A program made the position numbers and the translations under genes. The notes beneath the pieces were generated by a model. The model had not been told where the DNA came from. It searched no databases and saw only the letters and a list, made by a program, of their open reading frames with translations. A stretch of 64,000 nt of DNA from CAKUIA01 sp044433115 (lineage in GTDB: Bacteria; Verrucomicrobiota; Verrucomicrobiia; Opitutales; Intestinicryptomonadaceae): contig JAWXTY010000006.1 of NCBI GenBank assembly GCA_044433115.1, forward strand, positions 18,382 through 82,381. Direction: 5' to 3'. Below, one piece after another: positions 35,221 to 44,147 of the stretch (its first letter is position 1; each line of letters begins with the position of its first letter).

Positions 35221-36146
35221 GTTGTTTGCCAGAGGGAGAGCTAGACAAAGTTTTGGCTATAGACATAGGCTCAAATACGATAAAGTCGCTAAGTGGATAT
35301 TTAGAAGATGGCAAGTTTTACGAGCTTGAGTCTCGTTCTTTGCCTATACGCATTACTAAAGCTGATGGGCTTGTTGACGACGCTGCTGAAAAGATTGCCT
35401 ATGCTATAGAATATCTTTTACACGAAGAAGAGGGCGACTTCGATTTTAGGGTTGTTGCAACTTCGGCATTGAGAACTTGCCCAAATAGAGAAGAAATTTG
35501 CAGGCAAGTCGATGATATGACTGGCGTAGAAATAGATGTAATAAGTGGGCAAAAGGAGGCATTTTTATCTGCAGTTGGAGCAATTTATGATAAATCTATA
35601 AAAGTGCCAAGCGACTTTGTCTTTATGGACTTAGGGGGAGGCTCGCTAGAGCTTGCTTTTTGTAGAGAAAAGAAGGTGGAAAAGGTGGATTCCTTTGCTA
35701 TAGGGGCAGTGCGTTTGACTGAGATGTTTATAGAAAATCCAAGCGAAAAAATCCCTGCTCAGGCTCTTATAGATATGAGTGCTTATTGCAAGGATAAGCT
35801 TAAGGATTTTAAGGTAGGTAGCGATAAAAGCCTTGCAGTTGCAACTGGTGGGGCAGTCGCTGCTGCAAAATATATGCTAGAGCATTTGGGGCTAAAGAGC
35901 TTTAATGAGAGCTTGCTTTTGAGTGATTTAGAGTATCTTTTAGAGAAAATTTCTAAGGAAAACGTGCAAGAGCGTATAAAAAATTATGCAATACCTGAAA
36001 ATAGGGCAGATATAATTCCTGCGTCTTTTGTTTGTTTAATTGCTTGTATGCAAGAACTTAACTTAAATGAATTGCTTTATGCAAAGCAGTCTTTACGCCG
36101 AGGGATTTGTGTCGAGCATTTTTGCTTGGTTGATTGTGATTTGTAA
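35217..36146 (+). CDS. ppx: Exopolyphosphatase / guanosine pentaphosphatase (Ppx/GppA family)
   Basis: 309 residues, the short single-module form. N-terminal ASKHA phosphate loop VLAIDIGSNTIKSL, ATSALRTCPN, ISGQKEAFLSAVGA, second phosphate motif FMDLGGGSLELAF and GAVRLTEMF, then ATGGAVAAAKYM. Degrades polyphosphate or pppGpp; the two activities cannot be separated by sequence. Translationally coupled to rsmI. Confidence 0.92.
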   Translation: MSCLPEGELDKVLAIDIGSNTIKSLSGYLEDGKFYELESRSLPIRITKADGLVDDAAEKIAYAIEYLLHEEEGDFDFRVVATSALRTCPNREEICRQVDDMTGVEIDVISGQKEAFLSAVGAIYDKSIKVPSDFVFMDLGGGSLELAFCREKKVEKVDSFAIGAVRLTEMFIENPSEKIPAQALIDMSAYCKDKLKDFKVGSDKSLAVATGGAVAAAKYMLEHLGLKSFNESLLLSDLEYLLEKISKENVQERIKNYAIPENRADIIPASFVCLIACMQELNLNELLYAKQSLRRGICVEHFCLVDCDL

Positions 36147-36147
36147 A

Positions 36148-36205
36148 AGGTGAGTTCTAAAAGTGGACTTCTAAAAATAATCAATTGCTCTTTTTTAAGC
36201 TATCT
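36148..36205 (+). repeat. Degenerate partial copy of the inverted-repeat element
   Basis: Starts AGGTGAGTTCTAAAAGTGG directly after the ppx stop codon, followed by a second CTTCTAAAAATAATCAATTGCTC that resembles the inner right-end sequence. The rest of the element and a clear right terminus are missing. Lies in the spacer before obgE. Confidence 0.55.
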
Positions 36206-36284
36206 TGCTTTTATTTATCTCATTTTGCCTTATTTAGTCTTTGACATTTTTGTAAAAATCTAAAGAATAACTTGTTTAATAATT

Positions 36285-37283
36285 ATGTTTATAGACCAAG
36301 CACATATAAGAATGAGGGCAGGAGACGGCGGAAATGGCGTTGCTAGCTTTAGAAGAGAAAAATTTATACCCTATGGAGGTCCAGATGGCGGCGATGGTGG
36401 TAGTGGAGGCAATGTGTATGCACTTTGCGATGAAAATGTTGGCGATTTAGAGGCGTTTAGATTTACTCCTTTTTACGAAGCTGGAAATGGCAAGCGTGGT
36501 GGTGGTAGACAAAAGACTGGTATTAATGGACAGCACAAGTGGGTTAAGTTCCCTCCTGGCACTATCTTTATAAATCCAGAAACAGGGCATATCATTTGTG
36601 AGCTACTCAAGCACGGCGAGGAAATTTTAATCCTAAAAGGTGGCAAAGGTGGCTTGGGCAACATTCACTTTAAAAACTCTGTAAACCAAGCTCCAAGACA
36701 ACACACTCTAGGCGAAGAGGGTGAATATGGCGAGTTCGATTTGATTTTAAAGACTATATCTGACATAGGCTTAGTTGGCTTTCCAAACGCAGGAAAGTCG
36801 TCTTTGATTAATTTAATTACGATGGCACGTCCAAAGGTTGCAGATTATCCTTTTACTACTTTACACGTAAACGTGGGTATGATTAAGTATGAGGAAACTT
36901 ATGACAGTGTAAGCTTAGCTGATATACCAGGGCTAATTGAGGGGGCATCTGAAAACAAGGGCTTAGGGCATAGATTTCTAAGGCACATTGAGAGATGTAA
37001 GGCTCTTTTGATGATGATTGATATGGCAGGTGTTGACGAGCGTAAGCCTACAGACGACTATTTAAAACTTCGCAAGGAGTTGGAGTTATACGACAAGAGC
37101 CTTTTGGATAAGAAAATTATCCTTGTTGCAAATAAGATGGACGAAGACGAAGCTGTTAAAAACCTTAAAAAGTTCAAAAAGAAGTTCCCTGAAGTACTCA
37201 TACACGAGCTTTCTTGTTTGTCAGAAGAGGGCATAGCAGAACTTAAGGACTTAATTTATAAGACAGTAAAAGAGAGAATTTAA
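36285..37283 (+). CDS. obgE: Ribosome-assembly GTPase Obg/CgtA
   Basis: 332 residues. Glycine-rich Obg fold at the N-terminus (RMRAGDGGNGVASFRREKF, GGDGGSGGNVYAL), then a GTPase domain with G1 GFPNAGKSSLINLI, G3 DIPGLIEGASENKGLG, G4 NKMDED and G5 SCLS. Associates with the 50S subunit and stress signalling. Ends shortly after the G domain without the extra C-terminal domain of some relatives. 11 bases before lpxC-fabZ. Confidence 0.96.
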   Translation: MFIDQAHIRMRAGDGGNGVASFRREKFIPYGGPDGGDGGSGGNVYALCDENVGDLEAFRFTPFYEAGNGKRGGGRQKTGINGQHKWVKFPPGTIFINPETGHIICELLKHGEEILILKGGKGGLGNIHFKNSVNQAPRQHTLGEEGEYGEFDLILKTISDIGLVGFPNAGKSSLINLITMARPKVADYPFTTLHVNVGMIKYEETYDSVSLADIPGLIEGASENKGLGHRFLRHIERCKALLMMIDMAGVDERKPTDDYLKLRKELELYDKSLLDKKIILVANKMDEDEAVKNLKKFKKKFPEVLIHELSCLSEEGIAELKDLIYKTVKERI

Positions 37284-37294
37284 TATATAGTACA

Positions 37295-38638
37295 ATGAAG
37301 CAAAGAACATTACAAAGAGAGCAAACTATAAGCGGAAAATCGCTCCACACTGGTCAAGAAGTAAACCTTACTTTGAAGCCAGCACCTGAAAATACTGGAT
37401 ATGTATTCAGACGTAAAGACCTTTATGGCAAGCCTGAAATACGCCCTTGCATAGAGCAAATTAGCACAGATTTAGTGCGTAACACAGGTGTATCTAGTGG
37501 CAATGCAAAGCTCTTTACTGTAGAGCATATTTTAGCTGCACTAAATGGTATGGGCATAGATAATGCTGTTATTGAAATGGATTCGGCTGAACCTCCTATC
37601 TTAGATGGCTCTGGCAAATTCTTTGTAAATTTAGTTCAAGAGGCAGAACCTGTAGAGCAAGAGGCTGAAAGGGAATACTTTGAATTAAAGACTCCTGTAT
37701 CAGTTACAGATGGAAATCGCTCTTTGATTGCTTTGCCTTATGATGGCTTTAAGATTACTTGTACTTCTGCAGACGATAGGGGTATACACACTCAGCACTT
37801 GTCTGTGGATATTACACCTGAGCAATTCCAGTCGGACATAGCTCCTGCAAGAACTTTTACTGTATATGAAGATATAGAAGAGCTTTTGAAGATGGGTAAA
37901 ATTCAAGGTGGTAGTTTAGACTCTGCTATAGTAATTAAGGGCGACAAAATTTTATCTAAAGAACCTTTGCGTTTCCAAGATGAATTTGTAAGGCACAAGA
38001 TTTTAGATATAGTTGGCGACATCGCTCTTCTTGGCAAAAAGCTAAAGGCTCATATTATTGCTGTTCGCCCAGGACACTCTTTAAATGCAAAGCTAACTAA
38101 GGCTATATACGACCAAATGAAGGCTGAGGAAAATTCTAATAAACCTGCAAAAAAAGAAACAGCTAAGGTGGTTACTGCCCCTGCAGAAGTTGCTTTAGAT
38201 GCAAGAAGAGTTTTGGATTTATTGCCACATCGTTACCCTTTTGTAATGATAGATAAGGTTTTGGAAATTAATGAGGAAGAAAAGTCTTTAGTTGCAGTTA
38301 AGAATGTAACTATAAATGAATATTATTTCCAAGGGCATTTCCCTGGTAACCCTGTTATGCCAGGGGTATTGCAACTAGAGGCAATGGCTCAAGCTGCTGG
38401 TATATTAATGCTAAGGCAAATTGATACTGACAACAAGATAGCATTTTTTATGACTGCTGATAAAGTTAAATTTAAGAAGGCAGTTAAACCAGGCGACCAA
38501 GTTCTAATTTACATAAAAATAACTAAGGCAAAGGGATTAAAGATTGCTTGTGCCTCAGCTACTTGTAAGGTAGATGGAGTTACAGTCTCTTCGGCAGACT
38601 TGATGTTTACTATCTTAGATGCTTCGACTAACTACTAA
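37295..38638 (+). CDS. lpxC/fabZ: Fused UDP-3-O-acyl-N-acetylglucosamine deacetylase / 3-hydroxyacyl-ACP dehydratase (LpxC-FabZ)
   Basis: 447 residues. LpxC domain (about 1-280): zinc ligands His78 (TVEHILAALNGMG), His234 and Asp238 (FVRHKILDIVGD), and HSLNAKLTKAI at the end of the domain. After a Lys/Ala linker (about 275-300), a full FabZ domain (about 303-447) with LLPHRYPFVMIDKV, catalytic His348 (FQGHFPGNPVMPGVLQ) and Glu362 (LEAMAQ). The first domain commits lipid A synthesis; the second supplies unsaturated acyl chains. Such fusions are known in Bacteroidota and some PVC members. Followed by lpxA. Confidence 0.96.
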   Translation: MKQRTLQREQTISGKSLHTGQEVNLTLKPAPENTGYVFRRKDLYGKPEIRPCIEQISTDLVRNTGVSSGNAKLFTVEHILAALNGMGIDNAVIEMDSAEPPILDGSGKFFVNLVQEAEPVEQEAEREYFELKTPVSVTDGNRSLIALPYDGFKITCTSADDRGIHTQHLSVDITPEQFQSDIAPARTFTVYEDIEELLKMGKIQGGSLDSAIVIKGDKILSKEPLRFQDEFVRHKILDIVGDIALLGKKLKAHIIAVRPGHSLNAKLTKAIYDQMKAEENSNKPAKKETAKVVTAPAEVALDARRVLDLLPHRYPFVMIDKVLEINEEEKSLVAVKNVTINEYYFQGHFPGNPVMPGVLQLEAMAQAAGILMLRQIDTDNKIAFFMTADKVKFKKAVKPGDQVLIYIKITKAKGLKIACASATCKVDGVTVSSADLMFTILDASTNY

Positions 38639-38658
38639 AAATCAAACCCACTAAATTT

Positions 38659-39438
38659 ATGAATAAAATTCACCCAACAGCAATAATAGAAGATGGTGCT
38701 AAAATTGGCGATAATGTAGAAATTGGTGCTTATAGTTATATAGGTGCAGAAGTTGAAATTGGCGACAACTGCTCTATAGCTCATCACGCAACTGTAGATG
38801 GTTATACTATAATGGGCAAGGCTAACCAAATTTTCCCTTATGCTTTTATAGGGGGCAAGACTCACGACTTGAAATTTGTTGGAGGTAGCGTAACAGGCTT
38901 GAAAATCGGCGATAACAACGTATTTAGAGAATACTCTACAGCCCATTGTGCAACTAAGAACGAAGAGTTTACTATAGTTGGCAACAATAACAATATCTTA
39001 GCTTATAGCCACATTGCTCACGACTGTATTGTTGGTAATAATATAGTTATGAGTTCTCACGCAGCTTTAGGTGGACACGTAATAGTTGAAGATAACGCTG
39101 TAATTGGCTGGGGCAGTGGCATACACCAATTCTGTAGAGTTGGGGCTTACGCTATGTTGAGTGCTTCTTCTAAGCAAGTTAAGGACTTAGCTCCATTCTT
39201 TTTAGCAGATGGCAACCCTGCTGCAATTTGTGCTGTAAATAAAGTTAATATGCAACGCAATGGCTTTACTGTTCAAGAAATTGACTATGCTTTTAGTGCG
39301 TTTAAGTTGCTATATAAAAGACACTTGCCAAGAAATAAAGCTATAGATGAATTAGCTAAAACAGAAATGGCAAGCAACAGAGTTATCAAAGCTATCTTAG
39401 ACTTTGCCCACAGCTCGTCAGAGCGTGGTTTGATATAA
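38659..39438 (+). CDS. lpxA: Acyl-ACP--UDP-N-acetylglucosamine O-acyltransferase
   Basis: 259 residues, left-handed beta-helix enzyme that starts lipid A synthesis. N-terminal hexapeptide repeats (KIHPTAIIEDGAKIGDNVEIGAYSYIG), the catalytic region ILAYSHIAHDCIVGN, GGHVIVEDNAVIGWGSGIHQFCRVGAYAM, and C-terminal helices (VQEIDYAFSAFKLLY). Standard length. Its stop codon overlaps the left end of a repeat element by two bases. Confidence 0.97.
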   Translation: MNKIHPTAIIEDGAKIGDNVEIGAYSYIGAEVEIGDNCSIAHHATVDGYTIMGKANQIFPYAFIGGKTHDLKFVGGSVTGLKIGDNNVFREYSTAHCATKNEEFTIVGNNNNILAYSHIAHDCIVGNNIVMSSHAALGGHVIVEDNAVIGWGSGIHQFCRVGAYAMLSASSKQVKDLAPFFLADGNPAAICAVNKVNMQRNGFTVQEIDYAFSAFKLLYKRHLPRNKAIDELAKTEMASNRVIKAILDFAHSSSERGLI

Positions 39439-39645
39439 GGGTGCTTATAAAAATTGGTTTTTATATACCAAGCAAAAACTTTGTTTTTGCACTAAGATAG
39501 GCTACAATTGCTCTTTTTAGCCTATTTTTGCTTGAATTTCCTTGGCTTATTTCCTTAGATAGCGATGCTATCTGCGTCAAACACAAGAAAATTACGCTAA
39601 AAATAATCTTAAAAATAGCTAATTGCCAATTTTTATAAGCCCCCT
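39437..39645 (+). repeat. Dispersed inverted-repeat element, copy 5
   Basis: About 209 bases with variant termini (AAGGGTGCTTATAAAAATTGG / CCAATTTTTATAAGCCCCCTT). Contains GCAAAAAC-TTT-GTTTTTGC, the stem ATAGGCTA / TAGCCTAT and the central hairpin GATAGC-GAT-GCTATC. Begins at the lpxA stop codon. Confidence 0.92.
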
Positions 39646-39784
39646 TGGGTGAAAATTGGTTTTTATATACCAAGCAAAAACTTTGTTTTTGCACTAAGAT
39701 AGGCTACAATTGCTCTTTTTAGCCTATTTTTGCTTGAATTTCCTTGGCTTATTTCCTTAGATAGCGATGCTATCTGCGTCAAAC
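39646..39784 (+). repeat. Dispersed inverted-repeat element, copy 6 (cut by assembly gap)
   Basis: Tandem to copy 5, beginning GGGTGAAAATTGG and identical to it from the GGTTTTTATATACC segment up to GCGTCAAAC, where the N-run begins. Confidence 0.85.
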
Positions 39785-39794
39785 NNNNNNNNNN
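39785..39794. other. Assembly gap (10 N)
   Basis: Ten N bases interrupt the sequence inside the tandem repeats. The bases before it match those at the end of the corresponding stretch of the next copy, so the true gap length is unknown and may be negative. Confidence 0.99.
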
Positions 39795-39981
39795 TATATA
39801 CCAAGCAAAAACTTTGTTTTTGCACTAAGATAGGCTACAATTGCTCTTTTTAGCCTATTTTTGCTTGAATTTCCTTGGCTTATTTCCTTAGATAGCGATG
39901 CTATCTGCGTCAAACGCAAAAAAATTACACTAAAAATAATCTTAAAAATAGCTAATTGCCAATTTTTATAAGCCCCCCCTT
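39795..39981 (+). repeat. Dispersed inverted-repeat element, copy 7 (cut by assembly gap)
   Basis: Begins within the left half (TATATACCAAGCAAAAAC) and continues to the right terminus (AATTTTTATAAGCCCCCCCTT). Up to GCGTCAAAC it is identical to copies 5 and 6; after that it differs slightly (GCAAAAAAATTACACT). Confidence 0.88.
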
Positions 39982-39999
39982 GGGTGAAAATTGGGGGTT

Positions 40000-40500
40000 T
40001 TAGCAATCCAAGAACTTTGGGTATACGCTCGCTTTTAGAGTCCAAAAACCATATTCCAAGCGAGCATTTGCAGGCATACTTAGCTCTAAACAAGTTAAAG
40101 ATGCCTTTTTTATTTCTAGGCTTAAGTTGTTCCTTTCGCCAGATATTAGCAGGTTTGCAAGCTCTTCTAGGAAAAAATTGTGGCTTACAATGAGTATATC
40201 CTTAGAGCTTTTTGGCATTGAGCCAAGCTCTCTAGCAAGGTTTTTAAAGTCGCTTTCAGGGAGTATATTTTCCTTTATTAGGAATTTTGCCTCTAGTTGC
40301 AGTAGCTCGCAAAAATGCTCTTTAGTCTCTATTGCACGCTTAAATGGGCTAGACCAAATTTCGCCTAAGTTATCGAAAATATCAGCGTTTAAGTGCTTTG
40401 CCAATTTTTCTATTTGCTTAAAGCCATATTTTGTCAAGGCTCTGTCGCAGTCGGGAAAAGTGTTTTCAGCTTGGGCGTGGCGTAGTAGGAATATCTTCAT
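40000..40500 (-). CDS. SixA-like phosphohistidine phosphatase (histidine phosphatase superfamily)
   Basis: 166 residues. RHG-type motif at the N-terminus, MKIFLLRHAQAENTF (catalytic His8), IWSSPFKRAIET with conserved Ser/Arg, and the late catalytic LIVSHNFFLEELANLL. Small size and the LLRHAQAE opening fit SixA-type phosphohistidine phosphatases rather than phosphoglycerate mutases. Target unknown. 14 bases downstream of the sigma-54 activator paralogue, so probably cotranscribed with it. Confidence 0.85.
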   Translation of the reverse strand: MKIFLLRHAQAENTFPDCDRALTKYGFKQIEKLAKHLNADIFDNLGEIWSSPFKRAIETKEHFCELLQLEAKFLIKENILPESDFKNLARELGSMPKSSKDILIVSHNFFLEELANLLISGERNNLSLEIKKASLTCLELSMPANARLEYGFWTLKASVYPKFLDC

Positions 40501-40514
40501 TTTAGAACTTCGCT

Positions 40515-42131
40515 TTAGTCGAGTATAGGGTTATTTTTTTGGAGCAACATTCTCTTTTTTACAAAGTATGTTGAGGACTTATTTTTAAACCATTCTAGCT
40601 TTACGCCAAATTTTCTGATTTTATAATTTATTATTCTTTGGCTTATATTCAAGTGCTTCGCTGCCATTGAAGCATTACCCTTGTGTAGCTTTAGAGCCTC
40701 AGTTATGAGTTCACGCTCAAAGGAATTTACCATCGAAGAAAAGTCTGTTTCATTTTCGCTAGGGACTTTTGCCGAAGAAGTCGATTGCCCAGTTTGTAGC
40801 GAAGGGGGCAGGTTATATCCTAAAATAACGCCACTAGTTGCAGTTAGCACAGCTTTTTCTATACAATTTTCAAGCTCCTTAACATTTACAGGCCAGTGAT
40901 ACGCCATAAGCATATTTATCGCAGGCGTAGAAATTCTATCTATCTTTTTGTTCTTTTGTATAGAATACTTTTCCATAAAGAACTCAGATAGCAACATAAT
41001 ATCACTTCTTCGGCTTCTTAGAGGAGGTATTCTAAGCTTAGAATTGTTTAAAAGTATGTATAGCTCTTCAGAAAATAGTGAATTTTTAACTAGCTCTTCA
41101 AGCTTGTAGCTAGTTGACATTATAAGCCTAATATTGCTTTGCTTTTTGATATTTGAGCCAAGCGAAGTGTAGGTCTTATCTTGGATTAGCTCGATGAGTT
41201 TAAGCTGATTAGCCTTGCTAAGCTGGGCGATTTCGCCAATGAAAATAGTTGCATCTTTAAGTTTATCGAGCAGACCTTTTTTTGCAGAACTTGCCCCTTC
41301 AAAAGAGTCCTTTTCGTGTCCGAATAATTCCGAGGCAAAGAGTGTGTCGCTTAGGGTATAGGATTGTATGGGTACAAAAAACTTATTATAACTTTCGCTA
41401 GAATTATATATAGCCTTTGCCATCAAGCTCTTACCTGTTCCAGACTCGCCTTCAATTAGAACTGCACAATCTCTTTTTGCAAAATTTGCAATTTGCTTGT
41501 ATACCTTCTTCATTGCCGAAGAATTGCCTATAATATTATTAGGGCGTTTCTCGTTTAGCTCAAGTTTAAGCTGAGTATTTTCCTCTTGGAGGATTTCCAA
41601 CTCTTCCTTTTGTGCATATATACGCAAGATAGTTTTCGCAATTAATGATGATAAATTTTCAAGGCACTCTAAGTCGCTCAATAACTCTTGCGTTTCGCCA
41701 GAAATTTTATCTACAGCCAAGGTAGCAATAACATAATCTTCGTGCATTATAGGCACGCATATTATAGAGAGATTGTCCTTAGTGTCGCTAATATTCGACT
41801 CTAAGATATTTTCTTCAATGATAGATGTTGCAGTTTTTGCAACTCTATTAGAAATTTTCTTGGTAATTTTTGCGATGGCATTTTGTATATTTTTATTATT
41901 ATTAGAATAAAATGCCTCAAGATTTAGCGAATTATCTTCTTTAATTTGGAAACTTGCATTATTTAAATTAAGCTCTTGGGTGATAGTATTTAGTAGCTCT
42001 TGCGAGAATTTATTAATATTTTCAGTCTTTGCAATTACTTCGCTAATTTTATACAAAAGCCCACTAACTAGACATTTTTTATATCTAGGATTTTTTATGT
42101 TATCTAGTGTAGAGCTTTTCTCAATGTTCAT
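40515..42131 (-). CDS. Degenerate sigma-54 activator paralogue (GAF-AAA+-Fis)
   Basis: 538 residues from the ATG at 42131 (MNIEKSSTLDN); an upstream in-frame ATG at 42173 would add 14 residues. It aligns along its whole length with the activator at 3276-4808: GAF domain, PNNIIGN linker, AAA+ domain, Fis-type helix-turn-helix. Walker A is intact (GESGTGKS, 228-235), but the sigma-54 contact loop GAFTGA is DSFEGA (275-280), Walker B DE is Gly299-Glu300 (TIFIGEIAQL), and FREDLYYR has become FSEELYILL. It probably cannot hydrolyse ATP normally or open sigma-54 promoters, but may still bind DNA or partner with the intact paralogue. Followed by a SixA-like gene. Confidence 0.88.
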   Translation of the reverse strand: MNIEKSSTLDNIKNPRYKKCLVSGLLYKISEVIAKTENINKFSQELLNTITQELNLNNASFQIKEDNSLNLEAFYSNNNKNIQNAIAKITKKISNRVAKTATSIIEENILESNISDTKDNLSIICVPIMHEDYVIATLAVDKISGETQELLSDLECLENLSSLIAKTILRIYAQKEELEILQEENTQLKLELNEKRPNNIIGNSSAMKKVYKQIANFAKRDCAVLIEGESGTGKSLMAKAIYNSSESYNKFFVPIQSYTLSDTLFASELFGHEKDSFEGASSAKKGLLDKLKDATIFIGEIAQLSKANQLKLIELIQDKTYTSLGSNIKKQSNIRLIMSTSYKLEELVKNSLFSEELYILLNNSKLRIPPLRSRRSDIMLLSEFFMEKYSIQKNKKIDRISTPAINMLMAYHWPVNVKELENCIEKAVLTATSGVILGYNLPPSLQTGQSTSSAKVPSENETDFSSMVNSFERELITEALKLHKGNASMAAKHLNISQRIINYKIRKFGVKLEWFKNKSSTYFVKKRMLLQKNNPILD

Positions 42132-42314
42132 AATTCTTATAAATAGCTTTGTGTATTTTAAAAAAATAAGCAAGCAAAAAGTTACAATTATGTATACTTT
42201 TTTTCTTGGATTGAATATGCTTGACTATATTGAAAAAATGTATTTTTATCCACTTTAACGCTTGGAATAAAAAATAAAAGTTCCGATAAAGATAAGGGGA
42301 GTATAAGAAAAAAT

Positions 42315-43826
42315 ATGAATAACTATATTAGAAAATTAGTGTTTTTGACATTGTTTTTTTGCACTTTTAGTGCATTTGCAGCAGGGCATAGCGATACTGT
42401 TTATCCTATCCCATTGAGTGATTATGAAAGCCTTGAGGCTTCAGCTTCCTTATTCGATATATTGAAGTCGAGGGTTGTTCAAGACCCCTTTAATCTAGTT
42501 GCTCTAATTATATTTTCCTGTGCAATTTTGCATACTTTTTGTTATAGATACTTTTCGGATATTGCTCATAAAATAGAACATCATCACAAAGTAAAAATCA
42601 AGGCAGACCCATCTTATGCAGATGGCACAAAAGAAAAGCCTGTGAATTTTTGGGGTACAGTTTTCCACTATCTAGGCGAGATTGAAGTTGTATTTGCAAT
42701 TTGGCTAATTCCTTTATTTATAGCCTTGATTTGTATGAATGGCTTAGACTCTTTGATTGCGTATTTAGATAATATGTCCTTTACGGAAAAGAAGTTTATA
42801 GAGCCAGTATTTGTGGTTGTAGTAATGGCTATTGCAGCTACAAGACCTGTAATTCAATTCGCTGAAAATTTGATACGCCTCTTTGCTTCTATGGGCAAAA
42901 GCACTCCTGCTGCTTGGTGGGTTAGCATATTAATACTTGGACCTTTGCTAGGTTCTTTTATAACAGAGCCTGCTGCAATAACTATATCTGCATTACTGCT
43001 CTACAAAAAGGTATTTTCATTTTCGCCTTCATTGACTTTAAAATATGCAACTTTGGCAATCTTGCTTGTTTGTATATCTACAGGTGGCACTCTAACTCAC
43101 TTTGCAGCTCCTCCAGTATTAATGGTAGCAAACAAGTGGGGTTGGGATATGAGCTTTATGTTCATTAACTTTGGCTTAAAGGCTATAGTTGGCATATTGA
43201 TTATAGTTGCCTTAGGCTACGCTTTATTCAGAAAAGAATTTAAAAAATTGGCGGCAAAAAAGATTTCTAATAATGAATTTCATAAAGAAGAAGCGAAAGT
43301 TAAGCCTCTCGTAATGCTTGGGAATTTATTCTTCTTGGCATATTCTGTTTTAGTGCTTCACCACATAGTTCTCTTAATTATAGGCTTCTTGTTCTTCATA
43401 GCCTACACTCAAGCTACAAGCCACTATCAAGGCAGAATATCGCTTAAAACACCTATATTAGTAGGTCTATTCTTGACTGGATTAGTTATACACGGAGGCT
43501 TGCAAGCTTGGTGGATTGAACCTGTTTTAACTAGATTTGGCTCTGCAGAATTATTTGTAGGCTCAATAATCTTAACTGCCTTTAACGACAATGCAGCAAT
43601 CACTTACTTAGCTTCTCTCGTACCAGATTTTAGCGACACTATGAAGTACTTTGTAGTAGCAGGTGCTGTAACAGGTGGTGGCTTAACAGTTATAGCCAAC
43701 GCCCCAAACCCAGCAGGTATCGCCATTTTAGGCAAATCATTCAAAGGAGGCATATCCCCAATTAAACTCCTCCTATACGCCCTAATACCTACTATTATTA
43801 TGGCTCTCTGCTTTTTTTTGGCGTGA
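42315..43826 (+). CDS. Putative Na+/H+ antiporter (PF07399-like)
   Basis: 503 residues with signal-like first segment (MNNYIRKLVFLTLFFCTFSAFA) and about ten later helices. Features of the putative Na+/H+ antiporter family: LFDILKSRVVQDPFNLVALIIF, VVVMAIAATRPVIQFAE, LGPLLGSFITEPAAIT, STGGTLTHFAAPPVLMVA, AFNDNAAITYLASLVP and GGLTVIANAPNPAGI. Probably inner-membrane Na+ export, which would match the Na+ decarboxylase pump economy, but transport activity is inferred from family only. Confidence 0.85.
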   Translation: MNNYIRKLVFLTLFFCTFSAFAAGHSDTVYPIPLSDYESLEASASLFDILKSRVVQDPFNLVALIIFSCAILHTFCYRYFSDIAHKIEHHHKVKIKADPSYADGTKEKPVNFWGTVFHYLGEIEVVFAIWLIPLFIALICMNGLDSLIAYLDNMSFTEKKFIEPVFVVVVMAIAATRPVIQFAENLIRLFASMGKSTPAAWWVSILILGPLLGSFITEPAAITISALLLYKKVFSFSPSLTLKYATLAILLVCISTGGTLTHFAAPPVLMVANKWGWDMSFMFINFGLKAIVGILIIVALGYALFRKEFKKLAAKKISNNEFHKEEAKVKPLVMLGNLFFLAYSVLVLHHIVLLIIGFLFFIAYTQATSHYQGRISLKTPILVGLFLTGLVIHGGLQAWWIEPVLTRFGSAELFVGSIILTAFNDNAAITYLASLVPDFSDTMKYFVVAGAVTGGGLTVIANAPNPAGIAILGKSFKGGISPIKLLLYALIPTIIMALCFFLA

Positions 43827-44147
43827 AGAATTTGTTAACACCCTCTCAGATGTGACGGAGTTGGAACTTTGTTCATTGGGAGGGGCTGAAACCAAAATTT
43901 GGCTAAAATAGACACGTTGTGAAAAATGACTAAAAATGGCAATTTTATGCCTTTTTAGTCATTTTTTTGTGCTAAGACCTTTGTCTAAATTTTGAGCTTT
44001 AGCTTGCCTGCAAATGCTGTATTTTACTTGCTTCATAATTGCTTGCATATGAAATTTAGACACTTTTTGTCTCTTTAAGAGATTTCATCTTTAGGATCTT
44101 ATATTATAAAGCTTGAAAATTTTATCTGCATAGGCGATAATATTTAT
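43827..44147. other. Non-coding spacer with one strong hairpin
   Basis: 321 bases between the antiporter and the next gene. It holds the hairpin at 43922-43968 and AT-rich sequence with weakly matching inverted segments (GTCTAAATTTTGAG near 43983 and AAATTTAGACAC near 44054). No reading frame or RNA family recognised. Confidence 0.6.
43922..43968 (+). terminator. Strong terminator-like hairpin
   Basis: Stem AAAAATGACTAAAAA / TTTTTAGTCATTTTT, continued inside by GGC / GCC with one bulged T, then a T-run. It lies 95 bases past the antiporter stop, on a longer 3' leader than is usual here. Confidence 0.75.

Noticed and set aside
39437..39981. CRISPR-like array
   Set aside because: The repeats are about 200 bases, adjacent and without unique spacers, and no cas genes are present.
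39461..40093. Minus-strand frames starting in the repeat copies and sharing a KNWQLAIFKI segment
   Set aside because: The shared peptide is just the repeat terminus read in one frame; other copies have stops or different frames, and one frame runs through the N gap.
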